Virus record (IMG/VR): IMGVR_UViG_3300009506_000126
Location: 1 to 33,598 of that record
Reading direction: 5' to 3' (one strand)
From: a virus
Length of the DNA: 33,598 bases
In this document: one piece after another, positions 8,693 through 17,368 of the stretch
Layout of the letters: each line of letters opens with the position of its first letter
How positions within the stretch are numbered: position 1 is the first letter of the stretch
Translations under genes and position numbers: made by a program
The notes under the pieces: model-generated
What the model saw: only the letters and a program-made list of their open reading frames with translations
Databases searched by the model: none
What the model was told of the DNA's origin: nothing

Positions 8693-11499
8693 CAGTCCGA
8701 TCGCGCTCCAAAGCGCTCGCGGCGGATCTGGCGCTTGCGGGTCTCGTAGTCAAAGGGCGGGGCACTCGGGACGAAGTCCGCGCCCGTTGCGAGGCCCTGG
8801 CCGAGACCGCCGGGCTGGCGCTCCTCGAACAGCCCGATTGTGGGATCGTGCAGCCGGAAGCGCTCGAAGAGCTGGATGTCGCCGAGTCCCTGGAGACGGA
8901 CCGGGTCATCCTGCTCGGCGAGCTTGAGCCGCTGCTCGGTCTGTTCCCGGGAGAGCCCGAGGCGCGCATGGTTGAGCACGACCGCGCGCGCGTAGCTGAG
9001 CAGATCCTTGCGGTGCTGCTCCTGCCACTCCTTGGATTGCCGCACGTCGTACTGGAACTCGTAGGCCTCGGGATTGCCAAAGAGCAGGTCCGAGAGGTTG
9101 TGGAAGCCTCCATCCTTGCCGCGGTATTGGAGGTAGCGCCCTGGCGCGGGCCGACCCGTCTCGGGATCGCGACGTCGCTCGCTTTCGGAAGTCACCCAGG
9201 AGCGGATCTCTGGGGTGCCGATTCCGAAGTCGCCGAAGAGCCCGAAGGGATTGGCGAAGAACTTGTCGAGCGTACCGCCGAACTCGGCCAGCTCCAGCAT
9301 CTTCCAGTTGGCTTCGTCCCAGGCGAAGCGTGGGATTTCGCCGGGCTCGATCGAGGCCTTCGGATCGCGCTCCGAAGCCCAGGCCATGAACTGCCAGACG
9401 TCTCGTTCCCACTGTTCGTAGGTGATCGTGTCGGTGAACTCCGGGATGTCGTCAAGCCAGCTCGTGCTGCCACCCGCGGCCTTGTAGGCGTGGATCGTGT
9501 CCATCAGCTCGGTTCGCATCGCTTCCTTGAGCTGCTCGCGTGTCCAGTCCCAGCTTCCGTTGACGGGCGGGTAATACTCCTCGATCGTGCCACGTGCCCA
9601 GCGCGGCGGTCCTTCGTACTGCGTCGGATGCCAGACGTTGAGGATTTGGCCCATCGCCCATTTCTCGGCGGCTTCCTTCTGCGCGCCGTTAGCGAGGTAC
9701 TCCATCCGAACCAGCTCCTCGTACTGGTCGACCATTTCGTGAGGGACGATGATCGAGGTCATGTCGCCCTGGAAGATGTGCTTGAACTTGTTGAGCAGGC
9801 CGATCGTGGGACGGCTGTAGATCAGCTCTCCCTCGATTTCCGCGAAACCCTCTGGGAGCGCATCGGCCTGGACGGCGGTCATCAGCGCCGTAATCGGAGC
9901 GATCTGGCCGTGCTCTTGGAGATAGGTCAGCTCGGATTCCGATTCCGCAAAGCCTGTCGGCTGGCCGATGCCGAAGTAGCCCTGGCGCATGCCGATCTTC
10001 TGGACGTAGTCCTGGATCGTCACGCCGTTTTGCAGGGTGAAATCGAGCTCCGCGAGCTGTTTTCCGAGGCTCTCCCGTGCGTAGTTCTCCTTGGCCGAGA
10101 GGATCGACCACTTCGTCGAGGATTCGTTTACATCGGCGCTTTCGGCCTGACGCTCCGAGGTCTGGACGAGGTTTACGATCTCGTCGTGTCCGAATCCCTT
10201 GGCCTTGAGGTCCGCAATCATCTGGGCGCGTTGGCCCGCATGCTTGAAATCACCCGAGAGCCCCTCGTAGAAGCCGGGTTTTCGCTTCGCGGCTACGTCG
10301 AGAAGCATCGCTGCCGCAACCACGTTATCGGCGCTCTGGGTTTCGAGGCTCATGATCCGCTGGATGGCGCGGGACTCCCACGACTTGGGAATCTGCCCAT
10401 CGAGCAGGTCGACGTAATGGGCCTGGCTCTCCATCGTGTTGACGTCGGTCCAGTCGTAGCCCTGCTCGCGCATCTTGACCGAGTCCGCAGCGATCAGCTT
10501 GTCGAGTACCTCGATGGTGAAGTCTTCGAGCGCCTTCGGATCGTCCGGGTTCATGGATCCGGGCTCGCGGTTGAGATAGCGCGCATAGGCGTCGAACTTC
10601 GCCATCTTGTCGACCTTCTCGTCGACGATCTTGGCGTTCATCGCGATCAGATCGCGCGCCTGCTTGTGCGAGAGATCCTCGGTCGCGTCCATCTGGCGAA
10701 TCTGGGCTTCGAGCGCATGCGAAGCCCCGCCGTCGCGGATCTGATACCAGAGATCCTGGAAGTTATCCCGCTGCATGTCCGCGCGGATTGCACCGATGAC
10801 CTCGGGGATCTTCGTTGGATCGAACGATCGGAAGTCGCCACGTTGGAGGCGGTCGATCGCCTCCTTGTGACGGTTGGCCTTGACGAGCGCACTGACCGCG
10901 AGCTTCTCGATGTCCGAGAGGATGGTCTGGTGCGCGATCTTGCCCTGGTAGGGGGTCAGCGCACCAGTTTCAATCGCGTGGTCCGTCATGTCCTTGGCGA
11001 GATCACGCGCGCGCGTAAGGTTCTCGTTCGAGGTGTCCTGTGCGACCGAGCGGGTGAGCGAGCGCGCGGCGTCCTCGAACTGGGCGCGGCTTTCCTGGCG
11101 TTCGAGCGAGAGCTGGTCCGCGAGCACCTTGCCGCGGGCTACGTGAAGGGTGCTGTTGATCCGCAGATCGAAGTCCGAGCGGACGGACGGGACGGTGATC
11201 CGCTCGCGGATCGCGGAGAGGTCGCGCTCGATGTCGGAATTGAAGGTCCGGAGCATCGTCCGCGGATCGTTGCTGGCCATCGCCTCGGACTGGCGCAGGT
11301 TGATCGCATCCTGGGCGGCGATCAGGGACTCGTTGAAATCCCGCCGTGTGCGGTCCTTGAAGAGCGCCCGTTCGAGGGCCTGCGTGGCCTCCAGGGCGCT
11401 CGCGCCGAGATTGGCGATCATCGCCGCCTCGGGAATCGGGCGCGGGAAGTTGATCGAAAGCTCAGGCCCTCGCGGGGCGGATAGCGGAATCTTCGGCAT
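8692..11499 (-). CDS. Internal virion protein (T7 gp15-like position)
   Basis: 935 aa from the ATG at 11499. A TTG codon directly before it at 11502 is also possible, but the ATG gives the same 1-nt TGATG overlap used at neighbouring junctions. The protein is long and mostly alpha-helical, without membrane segments. Its N-terminal half is rich in charged helices (ALERALFKDRTRRDFNE; DLSAIRERITVPSVRSDFD), and its C-terminus is rich in Tyr, Trp and Arg. Size, helical character and location between the gp14-like and gp16-like genes fit the second ejection protein of podoviruses, which assembles as a tube in the capsid core and enters the periplasm at infection. The call is by synteny and composition. 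No catalytic motif is seen. Confidence 0.75.
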   Translation of the reverse strand: MPKIPLSAPRGPELSINFPRPIPEAAMIANLGASALEATQALERALFKDRTRRDFNESLIAAQDAINLRQSEAMASNDPRTMLRTFNSDIERDLSAIRERITVPSVRSDFDLRINSTLHVARGKVLADQLSLERQESRAQFEDAARSLTRSVAQDTSNENLTRARDLAKDMTDHAIETGALTPYQGKIAHQTILSDIEKLAVSALVKANRHKEAIDRLQRGDFRSFDPTKIPEVIGAIRADMQRDNFQDLWYQIRDGGASHALEAQIRQMDATEDLSHKQARDLIAMNAKIVDEKVDKMAKFDAYARYLNREPGSMNPDDPKALEDFTIEVLDKLIAADSVKMREQGYDWTDVNTMESQAHYVDLLDGQIPKSWESRAIQRIMSLETQSADNVVAAAMLLDVAAKRKPGFYEGLSGDFKHAGQRAQMIADLKAKGFGHDEIVNLVQTSERQAESADVNESSTKWSILSAKENYARESLGKQLAELDFTLQNGVTIQDYVQKIGMRQGYFGIGQPTGFAESESELTYLQEHGQIAPITALMTAVQADALPEGFAEIEGELIYSRPTIGLLNKFKHIFQGDMTSIIVPHEMVDQYEELVRMEYLANGAQKEAAEKWAMGQILNVWHPTQYEGPPRWARGTIEEYYPPVNGSWDWTREQLKEAMRTELMDTIHAYKAAGGSTSWLDDIPEFTDTITYEQWERDVWQFMAWASERDPKASIEPGEIPRFAWDEANWKMLELAEFGGTLDKFFANPFGLFGDFGIGTPEIRSWVTSESERRRDPETGRPAPGRYLQYRGKDGGFHNLSDLLFGNPEAYEFQYDVRQSKEWQEQHRKDLLSYARAVVLNHARLGLSREQTEQRLKLAEQDDPVRLQGLGDIQLFERFRLHDPTIGLFEERQPGGLGQGLATGADFVPSAPPFDYETRKRQIRRERFGARSD

Positions 11500-12002
11500 C
11501 AAACACTCGGCGGGGTCGTGATGGCTTTGAAGCTCCCGCTGGGTGCCCCGACGCTACCCGGCGGTGCCGTGGAGACGGTTGTTGCGGGCGAGAACAGACC
11601 GCGACCCAGCGACTCGCCGATCCCTTCGGCCAGGTCGAAGAAGGTCTCCCCCGCGGCCTTGTAGAGCGACTGCTGTCCCGCGTTGCGCCACTGGGCGGCG
11701 GTGATCTGTCCCGCCGACTTGATCCGCGCGATCTGGCGCTCGCCATCGAGTGCGATCTGCATGATGAGGTCGAGATTGGGCGTCGCAGCATTACCCGCTG
11801 CGGAAGCCGCGATCGCCTGGCCCTGCGCGATGCGGTTCTTGATGCGCTGGTCCGCTGCCGCGAGGCGGCTGTAGGAGAGCACCGAATCGGCGATCAGCGA
11901 GTCGCCGCGCTCTTGCATGAAGCCTGCGGTGAGCTTGACCGCGAGCTTCCCGGCAGAGAGGAAGAGCGGCGTGAGGTTTTCCCAGCTCGGTGTGAAGGCC
12001 AT
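11499..12002 (-). CDS. Internal virion protein (T7 gp14-like position)
   Basis: 167 aa from the ATG at 12002. An in-frame upstream extension exists, but it is antisense-like low-complexity sequence lying inside the preceding gene, and the ATG gives a TGATG overlap with that gene's stop. The protein is Ala/Gln-rich and helical, with a central NRIAQGQAIAASAAGNAA segment and a weakly hydrophobic helix near residues 10-30, then a Pro/Gly/Thr-rich tail. The smallest T7 ejection protein, gp14, has the same size and position and ends up in the outer membrane. The assignment is based on gene order (gp13-like, this gene, gp15-like, gp16-like) and composition. Confidence 0.7.
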   Translation of the reverse strand: MAFTPSWENLTPLFLSAGKLAVKLTAGFMQERGDSLIADSVLSYSRLAAADQRIKNRIAQGQAIAASAAGNAATPNLDLIMQIALDGERQIARIKSAGQITAAQWRNAGQQSLYKAAGETFFDLAEGIGESLGRGLFSPATTVSTAPPGSVGAPSGSFKAITTPPSV

Positions 12003-12442
12003 CAGGAGATCCTCGACATCATCACGTGGTCTGCGGCGTCCGGGCCGTAGCGCGGCAGGAAGCCGTCGACCGCAAACCCCAGGTGGGAGAGAAAGGCGAT
12101 CCCGCGGTTGAAGGTCGCCGGAACCGTGGCCTGGAGCCGCCAGAACTCGAAATTCCTGCACGCCAGTTGCAAGAGCTGCATCGCCCCTGCGGTCAGCGTG
12201 ATGGGGTAGCGTGGCGCGCGCTCGTCCACGTAGCCGAAGAGATGGCCAACACCCTTCCAGAGCGGCAACACGCCGAACACCGCGAGTGGCGTGCCGCGAT
12301 GGAGGATTGTTCGGGCATGCACTCCCAGCCATTCCCCGCGTGGGAGTTGCGTTTCTGGATCGGTGCTGGCCATCCACTCCGGTAGACGGATCGCAGAGAG
12401 GTCTTCGAAGCTGGCCTCGCGAATGCTTACCTTGTGCTCCAT
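12002..12442 (-). CDS. GNAT-like phage protein, T7 gp13 / DUF2833-type
   Basis: 146 aa. It has the compact layout of an acyltransferase-like (GNAT) fold: an N-terminal strand with charged residues, then LAVFGVLPLWKGVGHLFGYVD, then LQLACRNFEFWRLQATVP, and an end FNRGIAFLSHLGFAVDGFLPRYGPDAADHVMMSRIS. In GNATs the last part is the 'A....LGF...g....~g....~~~~r' region. Phage gp13-type (DUF2833) proteins have this fold and stand immediately before the internal virion genes, exactly as here. In T7, gp13 is needed for virion morphogenesis. Whether this one acetylates anything is unknown. Its start (12442) overlaps the end of the tail tubular B gene by 16 nt. Confidence 0.75.
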   Translation of the reverse strand: MEHKVSIREASFEDLSAIRLPEWMASTDPETQLPRGEWLGVHARTILHRGTPLAVFGVLPLWKGVGHLFGYVDERAPRYPITLTAGAMQLLQLACRNFEFWRLQATVPATFNRGIAFLSHLGFAVDGFLPRYGPDAADHVMMSRIS

Positions 12443-15063
12443 TCCACCCTCGCCACCAGGCCGATCACATCGAGTGGGACTGGCTTGTCAGAGGCCACGT
12501 AGTAGCTCTGATCCGTGTCGATTCCGAGGTCCGCATGAACGTCCACGTCGAGCGTTCGGAGCGGAACCGGAAGCTCGGCGAGATCGGAGATCCTGCGGAG
12601 GTTAATCGTCTTGAGCGTTTCGAGCGATTTGCCGATCTGCACGTAGTTCGTGCGGTGGAGTCGTAGGTGGTTCTCGACGATCCGCTTGGTGCGTCCAATG
12701 AGTGTACCACCCGGCGCTCCCGTCTCCTCGATCGGAAGGGTGTGGATGTAGGCGATGAAATTCAGGCCTACCCGGACCTTGCTCGCCGCGTAGGGAAGCG
12801 TCACCGAGCCGCCCGAGACCGTGAGCGGGCCGATCCAGGAGCCATCGGCAATCGCATAGACGGCCTCGTTTTCCAGGTGATCGAGGCCCGAGAAGTTGGT
12901 CTCGGGAATCCCGTCATAGATGACTGGCGAGGCATCGAGGAAGGCCGCGTCTTCGAGTGCAGCGTCGGTGTAGAAGGGTTCTTCGAGAAACTCGACGTAG
13001 CGCCGGAGCTGGCCGTTTACGGTCCGCTCGACTACCAGCCAGAGCTGGTCGTAGGCGCGGCTGTCGTCCTTGACCACGGCTGCGGAGCGGACCTTGGCGC
13101 CGGTTCCACCCATCGTATGGGCGTGCCAACCGAGCACGCGCTGGGTGCGCTCGTAGGTGATTCCAACGAGCAGGCCGTCGTTGCGGACGCCCCAGATGAT
13201 CGAGTTGGGCTCCTCCGCGTAGGCGAGCTGCACGAAAGGCTTTTCGGTCAGATGGGAGGCGAGGATCGAGAGGTCTTGGGGCACGAAAGCGTCGCGCTCG
13301 AAGTCGAAGCCGATCGCGAGCAGCTTGTGGCCGCTCGCGCTGGAGTAGACGATCTCGTCCGAGACCCGGACGGGCTTGACGAGCGCGGAGCCGAGCACCG
13401 CGGAGGGTCGCGAGTTGATGTTCTCGGGAGAGATCGCTTCGAGCAGCGAGGTGGCCTGGATCGGCCAGATGGCGCCGGTCGTGCCGACAATGAGCTGTCT
13501 AACGGCAGCGATCCACGCCATCCGGTCGATCTGGCCCGAGCCGAGCGTATAGTCGATCGCCGCGGCCTGCGTGACCACGCGCGAGTTGTCGGTAGCCTCA
13601 TCGACGCCGACATCGGGACCAAAATCCGTGAACAGGCCGATCTGGGAGCCCCAGATCGTGTTGGGAAGCGCGGGCGTCGAGGCGAGCCAGAGCCGTTGCT
13701 CGTGGATCGCGCAGTAGCGGGGATAGTTCCCCGTGTAGAAGGCGCCCCAGCGAAAGACCCATTGTTTCGCGTCGCCGATCCATCCGCGATGGACCTGGAC
13801 GTTGGCGGTATTGGCATCGGCGATGTTGTCGAGGATGCCCCAGGCCCAGATCGGGCTCCCGTTGGCGTCGAGGCCATCTCGATAGCGGAAGCGCCGCAGC
13901 GTGTCGCGGTCGCTATCGAAGAAGGCGCCGTCCATCGCGATCTGGTCATCCGAGTAGCCGACGATCGAGTGGACGCCCGTGCCGCGGTCCGTGAAGTTGA
14001 TCGGAATGCCGTCGTTCGCGGTGGCGTTGAGATGGAACTGGTGGTCGTTGATCCGCTGAATGAAATAGAAGGTCGAGAGAGAGATTCCGGTTGGCTGCGT
14101 GCCAGTGGTCTGGACCTCGATCGGGCCCTCGCCATCCTCGTAGCCGTGGTTGGGAATCGTGATCGAATCCGCAGGGCCCTCCGTCTCCGACGTCTTTGCC
14201 ACATCGCCAGGGTAGAAGTCGCGTGGCGCGCTCTCCGTGACAGCGGGGTCGTTGGTCGGGTCCATGAGCTGGGAGACCTTGGTGTTGATCTCCTCCCAGG
14301 GACCGTCCTTGAAGAACACGGGGATGATGCGGAAGCTGTCCGCAGCCCAGCGTTCGAGCTGCATGGGCGGGTGGTTCTCATGGGTGATGTAGAGAACGTC
14401 CCCCGATTGGCAGAAATCCAGCTCCCAGACCTCGTCGATCGTGTACGGCGCATCGACGGCCTGGATCACGGAGGCGTCCGGGGCGATGTGGTGGTACTCG
14501 CCTGCCGCGAGCGTGCCACCATCGGAAATCGACACCACAGCGCCGCCAGGCGTCGTCGAGAGCCCAAAGCTCGCGGGCCCGGCGCTGGCTGCGGCGAGCA
14601 CGATGTAGTAGTCCGTCGTGTCGTCCCAGCCCGTGGGCAGCGTGCCGTCCGACCACACGCGGTAGGGACCGGAGCCGTCCCGGTAGTAGTGGGGTCCGGT
14701 CAAGCCCACGGTCTCGTTGGTCGTGTCGACCCGTGAGTCGTCGAAGTCGTTTGAGGGCGGAATGACCCAGCCGCCCGACGCAGAGGGCGTGAAGAATCGG
14801 ATGATTCCCTCTCCAAACTCGAAGACGTAGGACTGTAGATTCGAGAAGATGAAGGGGATCAGGCGGCTGTTGTGCGACTCGTCTGCAACGGTGGTGATGT
14901 AGCGGCTACCCGCGCGCTTGACGACCGGACCGACGGTCGTTGGGACCATGTTTCGGCAGGAAAGCAGCGCGTGGCGGTAGGGAGTGGTATCCGAGCGCCC
15001 TGCGGCAAGCGGGCTGATCTCCCCGCTGTTGAAGGAGTTTTGAATCAGGTGCGCTTGCGGCAT
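12427..15063 (-). CDS. Tail tubular protein B (nozzle), T7 gp12-like
   Basis: 878 aa. The N-terminus is diagnostic: residues 9-52 contain NSFNSGEISPLAAGRSD, the YRHALLSCRNMVPTTVGPV stretch and the KRAGSRYI motif, matching the podophage nozzle pattern 'nFn.GElSP.l..R.D...Y..g...c.N......G...rR.Gt'. It forms the tail tube end through which DNA leaves. Two copies of a small beta module are inserted near residues 111-193 and 296-368; both have 'GP..V.(S/T)(D/T)GT.PTG.....T.YYI/FYFI' features. The start ATG at 15063 overlaps the TTPA stop by one base. Length is somewhat above T7 gp12 (about 790 aa), consistent with the inserted modules. Confidence 0.92.
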   Translation of the reverse strand: MPQAHLIQNSFNSGEISPLAAGRSDTTPYRHALLSCRNMVPTTVGPVVKRAGSRYITTVADESHNSRLIPFIFSNLQSYVFEFGEGIIRFFTPSASGGWVIPPSNDFDDSRVDTTNETVGLTGPHYYRDGSGPYRVWSDGTLPTGWDDTTDYYIVLAAASAGPASFGLSTTPGGAVVSISDGGTLAAGEYHHIAPDASVIQAVDAPYTIDEVWELDFCQSGDVLYITHENHPPMQLERWAADSFRIIPVFFKDGPWEEINTKVSQLMDPTNDPAVTESAPRDFYPGDVAKTSETEGPADSITIPNHGYEDGEGPIEVQTTGTQPTGISLSTFYFIQRINDHQFHLNATANDGIPINFTDRGTGVHSIVGYSDDQIAMDGAFFDSDRDTLRRFRYRDGLDANGSPIWAWGILDNIADANTANVQVHRGWIGDAKQWVFRWGAFYTGNYPRYCAIHEQRLWLASTPALPNTIWGSQIGLFTDFGPDVGVDEATDNSRVVTQAAAIDYTLGSGQIDRMAWIAAVRQLIVGTTGAIWPIQATSLLEAISPENINSRPSAVLGSALVKPVRVSDEIVYSSASGHKLLAIGFDFERDAFVPQDLSILASHLTEKPFVQLAYAEEPNSIIWGVRNDGLLVGITYERTQRVLGWHAHTMGGTGAKVRSAAVVKDDSRAYDQLWLVVERTVNGQLRRYVEFLEEPFYTDAALEDAAFLDASPVIYDGIPETNFSGLDHLENEAVYAIADGSWIGPLTVSGGSVTLPYAASKVRVGLNFIAYIHTLPIEETGAPGGTLIGRTKRIVENHLRLHRTNYVQIGKSLETLKTINLRRISDLAELPVPLRTLDVDVHADLGIDTDQSYYVASDKPVPLDVIGLVARVEWSTR
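13960..14733 (-). repeat. Duplicated beta module inside tail tubular protein B
   Basis: Two protein-level repeats separated by about 100 residues. Copy 1 (residues ~111-193) contains GPYRVWSDGTLPTGWDDTTDYYIV, written here in parts: GPYRVWSDGTLPTG then TTDYYIV. Copy 2 (residues ~296-368) contains GPIEVQTTGTQPTG then STFYFIQ. Each is preceded by a 'tGPHYY / PNHGYEDGEG' loop. Similar modules are common in phage tail proteins as decorative beta domains. Confidence 0.6.
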
Positions 15064-15650
15064 CAGCGAACATTAATCCACGAGGAGCTTTGGATTCGCT
15101 TGGGACTGCCTTCCTGTCCGTCCGAACCGCGCGCGCTCGTGATCGCTTCACGGTAGAGGTCGAACATGGCTTGCTTGAGATTTGCTGCCTTGACGAGCGG
15201 TTCGGTCCAGGCCAGGGCGAGCCGCAGGGCGAGCGCGTTGACCAGCTCCGCGTCGTAGCGGCTGACCGTGACGTTTCGGAAGATGTACCGGATCTCCAGC
15301 GGCGAGGAGAGATCGGTGACGATCGTGTTCTCCTCGACCTGCCAGAGCCAGCCCTCGCCACCTCCAACGCCCGCCTGCTCGCCGTTGACTTCGAGCACCC
15401 GCAGGCAGTCGTTTGGAATCTGGTAGGCGAAGTCGAAGCCCCACTCGGGAGCCGTCGCATTGGCGGGAATCGAGGCGCGCCGTGTCGCACAATTCCAGGG
15501 ATGGGCGCGAAGAACCTCATCGCGAATCTCGTTGTAGCTCGTCCGAGCGAGTAGACCCTCGCGGGTGTCCTCGTCGAAGCTTGAAATCGAGTTCGCGCCG
15601 AGATGAGTCGTGAGCGCGATATTGCAGATGTCGACGGCTGTATTCGCCAT
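15063..15650 (-). CDS. Tail tubular protein A (gatekeeper/adaptor), T7 gp11-like
   Basis: 195 aa. The opening MANTAVDICNIALTTHLGA, followed by ISSFDEDTREGLLARTSYNEIRDEVLRAHPWN, is the classic tail tubular A / head-completion adaptor signature ('d..N.AL..lG...I.sf.e.~~~a~~~~~~y~~~rd~~L~~~pWnfA~rra'). Further on, FDFAYQIPNDCLRVLEV and the late ALRLALAWTEPLVKAANLKQAMFDLYREA helix also fit. The protein forms a ring below the portal and joins the tail nozzle. Its TGA overlaps the TTPB start. The upstream 78-nt gap contains a hairpin, and the Shine-Dalgarno is weak. Confidence 0.9.
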   Translation of the reverse strand: MANTAVDICNIALTTHLGANSISSFDEDTREGLLARTSYNEIRDEVLRAHPWNCATRRASIPANATAPEWGFDFAYQIPNDCLRVLEVNGEQAGVGGGEGWLWQVEENTIVTDLSSPLEIRYIFRNVTVSRYDAELVNALALRLALAWTEPLVKAANLKQAMFDLYREAITSARGSDGQEGSPKRIQSSSWINVR

Positions 15651-15666
15651 TTAGCGTCTGGAAGAA

Positions 15667-15706
15667 CACCCGGCCCCACACCCTCCAGGCGTTTTGGAGC
15701 CGGGTG
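15667..15706 (-). other. Intergenic hairpin between decoration-like gene and TTPA gene
   Basis: CACCCGGC (15667-15674) pairs with GCCGGGTG (15699-15706), with an inner TCCA/TGGA stem. There is no T-tract, so it could be a transcript-processing or stability element rather than a terminator. Confidence 0.5.
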
Positions 15707-15728
15707 CCTCCTCCCTCCTGAGAGACCG

Positions 15729-16289
15729 TTAGGTTCCAGGCATGATTACGTCGAAAGCGAGCGCGAAGTCGACAAAGGCCGATGGCGTTCCAAGCCAGCT
15801 CCAGACGATGTCGAGATCGATTCGCGGATCTTCTGTAAACGTGCCGGTTGAAAAGGACGCCATCCACCACAGGGGTTTGCCGATGTCTGCCAGGCTGATG
15901 CTCGACGAGCCCACGCCGTTGCTGAGAATTTCCGCAGCTCGGTTGAACGAGGTTACCCCGATGTTATCGGCCAGGCAGTTGTCATCGATCGCAGCGCCGT
16001 CGTGGTTGAGCCCCGCGTAGAAGACACCGCAGTCGCCCAACCCACCCGTCCCAGCAGCAGAGTTGTACTTCAGGATTCCCGTGATCCTGGCACTGGACGG
16101 AAGTGTCAGCAGACGGACGGTATCTCCAGCGGTAGGCGTGGTGTGTTCGAGCGAAACGATATAGCGGTGCAAACTTCCCCATCGCGTCCACACCGTGTTC
16201 GACGGCTTTTTCCGGGGCTTGGCCAATGCAGTCTGAAGCAGTCCATTGGAGTCCGGATCTGCGAACCAGGTGGAAAAGTAGTTGGCCAT
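15729..16289 (-). CDS. Putative structural beta protein, paralogue of the 180-aa protein next to the capsid gene
   Basis: 186 aa. Family not recognised by name, but the centre clearly resembles the product of 16826-17368. Here it reads DTVRLLTLPSSARITGI, then GDCGVFYAGLNHDGAAIDD; there it reads DEVARLLTLKSSDRIFSI, then VDLGIYATGDNNDGAVLD. Both end in hydrophobic beta-rich segments and have no signal peptide. The location between capsid and tail genes suggests a virion decoration or head-surface protein. The start ATG at 16289 has GGAG 5 nt upstream. A T/S/G-rich, beta-type composition fits the role. Confidence 0.7.
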   Translation of the reverse strand: MANYFSTWFADPDSNGLLQTALAKPRKKPSNTVWTRWGSLHRYIVSLEHTTPTAGDTVRLLTLPSSARITGILKYNSAAGTGGLGDCGVFYAGLNHDGAAIDDNCLADNIGVTSFNRAAEILSNGVGSSSISLADIGKPLWWMASFSTGTFTEDPRIDLDIVWSWLGTPSAFVDFALAFDVIMPGT

Positions 16290-16300
16290 AATGGCTCCTT

Positions 16301-16744
16301 CTACTCGATCAGAAAAAGATCGGCTGTGATGTCGAAGCTCGTGCTTGCTCCGGTGATGGTGAAGTTCACAGAGAAACTCTGCGGCAGCGGAAACTCACAA
16401 ACGACGTCGATCTGCTCTGATGCGCTCGCACCAGGCAAACCGAAGACCAGGATCGAGGTCGTCTCGGTCGTGATCCCTGGAAGCAGACAGAGGCGCTCTT
16501 CCTCTGCTCCATCCATGAGATTGACCGAGACGCCGAGACTCGAAACGCCAACCTCATTGGCGGTTGTGACGACCAGGTAGCCGCGCGTGTAGCGATCGTT
16601 TCCGATCGCTCCACTCTGGTTTGCCGCAGCGTCGGTAACGGTCGTATCGGTGAGAAGGTTGATCTTCTTCCAGTCCGCATGAGCGGAAGTCGGAAAGAGG
16701 AACGCGGCCAGGAGCAGCCACGATGCCAAGGTGGATTTTCGCAT
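16301..16744 (-). CDS. Small signal-peptide-bearing protein within the virion gene block
   Basis: 147 aa. Residues 1-23 look like a Sec signal peptide: MRKS, a hydrophobic WLLLAAFLF core and a TSAHA cleavage site before Asp24. The mature part is beta-type, rich in Thr, Val and Ser (LLTDTTVTDAAANQSGA; RGYLVVTTANEVGV), with two cysteines (CLLPG, VVCEF) that could form a disulfide after export. It is embedded between the two paralogous decoration-like genes and has GAGG 6 nt before the ATG. No family recognised. Possible roles are a periplasmic or outer-membrane protein made late in infection (for example exclusion of further phage) or an unusual exported virion component. Both are inference. 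Confidence 0.75.
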   Translation of the reverse strand: MRKSTLASWLLLAAFLFPTSAHADWKKINLLTDTTVTDAAANQSGAIGNDRYTRGYLVVTTANEVGVSSLGVSVNLMDGAEEERLCLLPGITTETTSILVFGLPGASASEQIDVVCEFPLPQSFSVNFTITGASTSFDITADLFLIE

Positions 16745-16760
16745 GATGACCTCAGAGTGT

Positions 16761-16792
16761 GGGGAGGCGGGCGACGAGCAACCCGCCTCCCC
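16761..16792 (-). other. Perfect 11-bp intergenic hairpin
   Basis: GGGGAGGCGGG (16761-16771) pairs perfectly with CCCGCCTCCCC (16782-16792) around a 10-nt loop. A second, weaker CCTGAT/ATCAGG hairpin lies at about 16798-16822. There is no T-run, so it is not a standard terminator. It separates two late genes. Confidence 0.55.
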
Positions 16793-16825
16793 GATGGCCT
16801 GATCCCCCCCCGGAATCAGGGCCGG

Positions 16826-17368
16826 TTACGCGCCGCTCGTGTATTCCACGATGACGGTATGCCGTGCTCCGACCGTCACACCGTTGAGGTAGGTGTAACA
16901 GAGGTCCATGTTGATTACCGGGTCGGCACTATAGGTCGTCACCGCTCCGAGGTTGACGAGTTCCCAGAGTGTGAGTCCGACGTCCTCGTCGTTCACGTTG
17001 GCATCTGTGAGCACGCGCTCGGTGAGTGCGTAACCCGCTGCCGCGTCGAGCCCGGAACCGAACAGTGTCCGGTCGAGGACCGCGCCATCGTTGTTGTCCC
17101 CGGTGGCGTAGATCCCCAGATCGACGGTCGTCAGCGCGGTTGCGGATCCGTCGCAACAATCGCGGATCGAAAAGATCCGGTCGCTGCTCTTGAGCGTGAG
17201 TAGACGCGCGACTTCGTCGTCTGCCACGGTTGACGCGCCCATGTCGATCTCGGCGCGCGAAATTCGCTTCCGCGAGTGCTTCTTTCCAGACGATGTCGCA
17301 GTTCTGGGATCGACGATCGCCTGGATGTCTACCCCGGTTCCGAAATGGTCGCTGTAGTGGACGGCCAT
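16826..17368 (-). CDS. Putative head decoration-like protein (paralogue of the 186-aa protein)
   Basis: 180 aa, the first gene downstream of the capsid gene. The N-terminal ~35 residues are basic and polar (SSGKKHSRKRISRAEID). The core DEVARLLTLKSSDRIFSI and GIYATGDNNDGAVLD match the protein encoded at 15729-16289. The C-terminus is YLNGVTVGARHTVIVEYTSGA. Position and abundance-type Shine-Dalgarno (GAGG, with ACGAGGAAAAC before the ATG) suggest a capsid-associated protein made in quantity. Decoration is an inference, and a tail-completion role is not excluded. Together with 15729-16289 it flanks the signal-peptide gene. Confidence 0.7.
   Translation of the reverse strand: MAVHYSDHFGTGVDIQAIVDPRTATSSGKKHSRKRISRAEIDMGASTVADDEVARLLTLKSSDRIFSIRDCCDGSATALTTVDLGIYATGDNNDGAVLDRTLFGSGLDAAAGYALTERVLTDANVNDEDVGLTLWELVNLGAVTTYSADPVINMDLCYTYLNGVTVGARHTVIVEYTSGA

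Noticed and set aside
8848-11484. Plus-strand 878-aa open frame
   Set aside because: Mirror of the gp15-like gene's codon periodicity; Leu/Val/Arg/Glu-biased and no domain or ribosome site.
12667-14736. Plus-strand 689-aa open frame
   Set aside because: Antisense to tail tubular protein B, whose diagnostic motifs settle the true strand.
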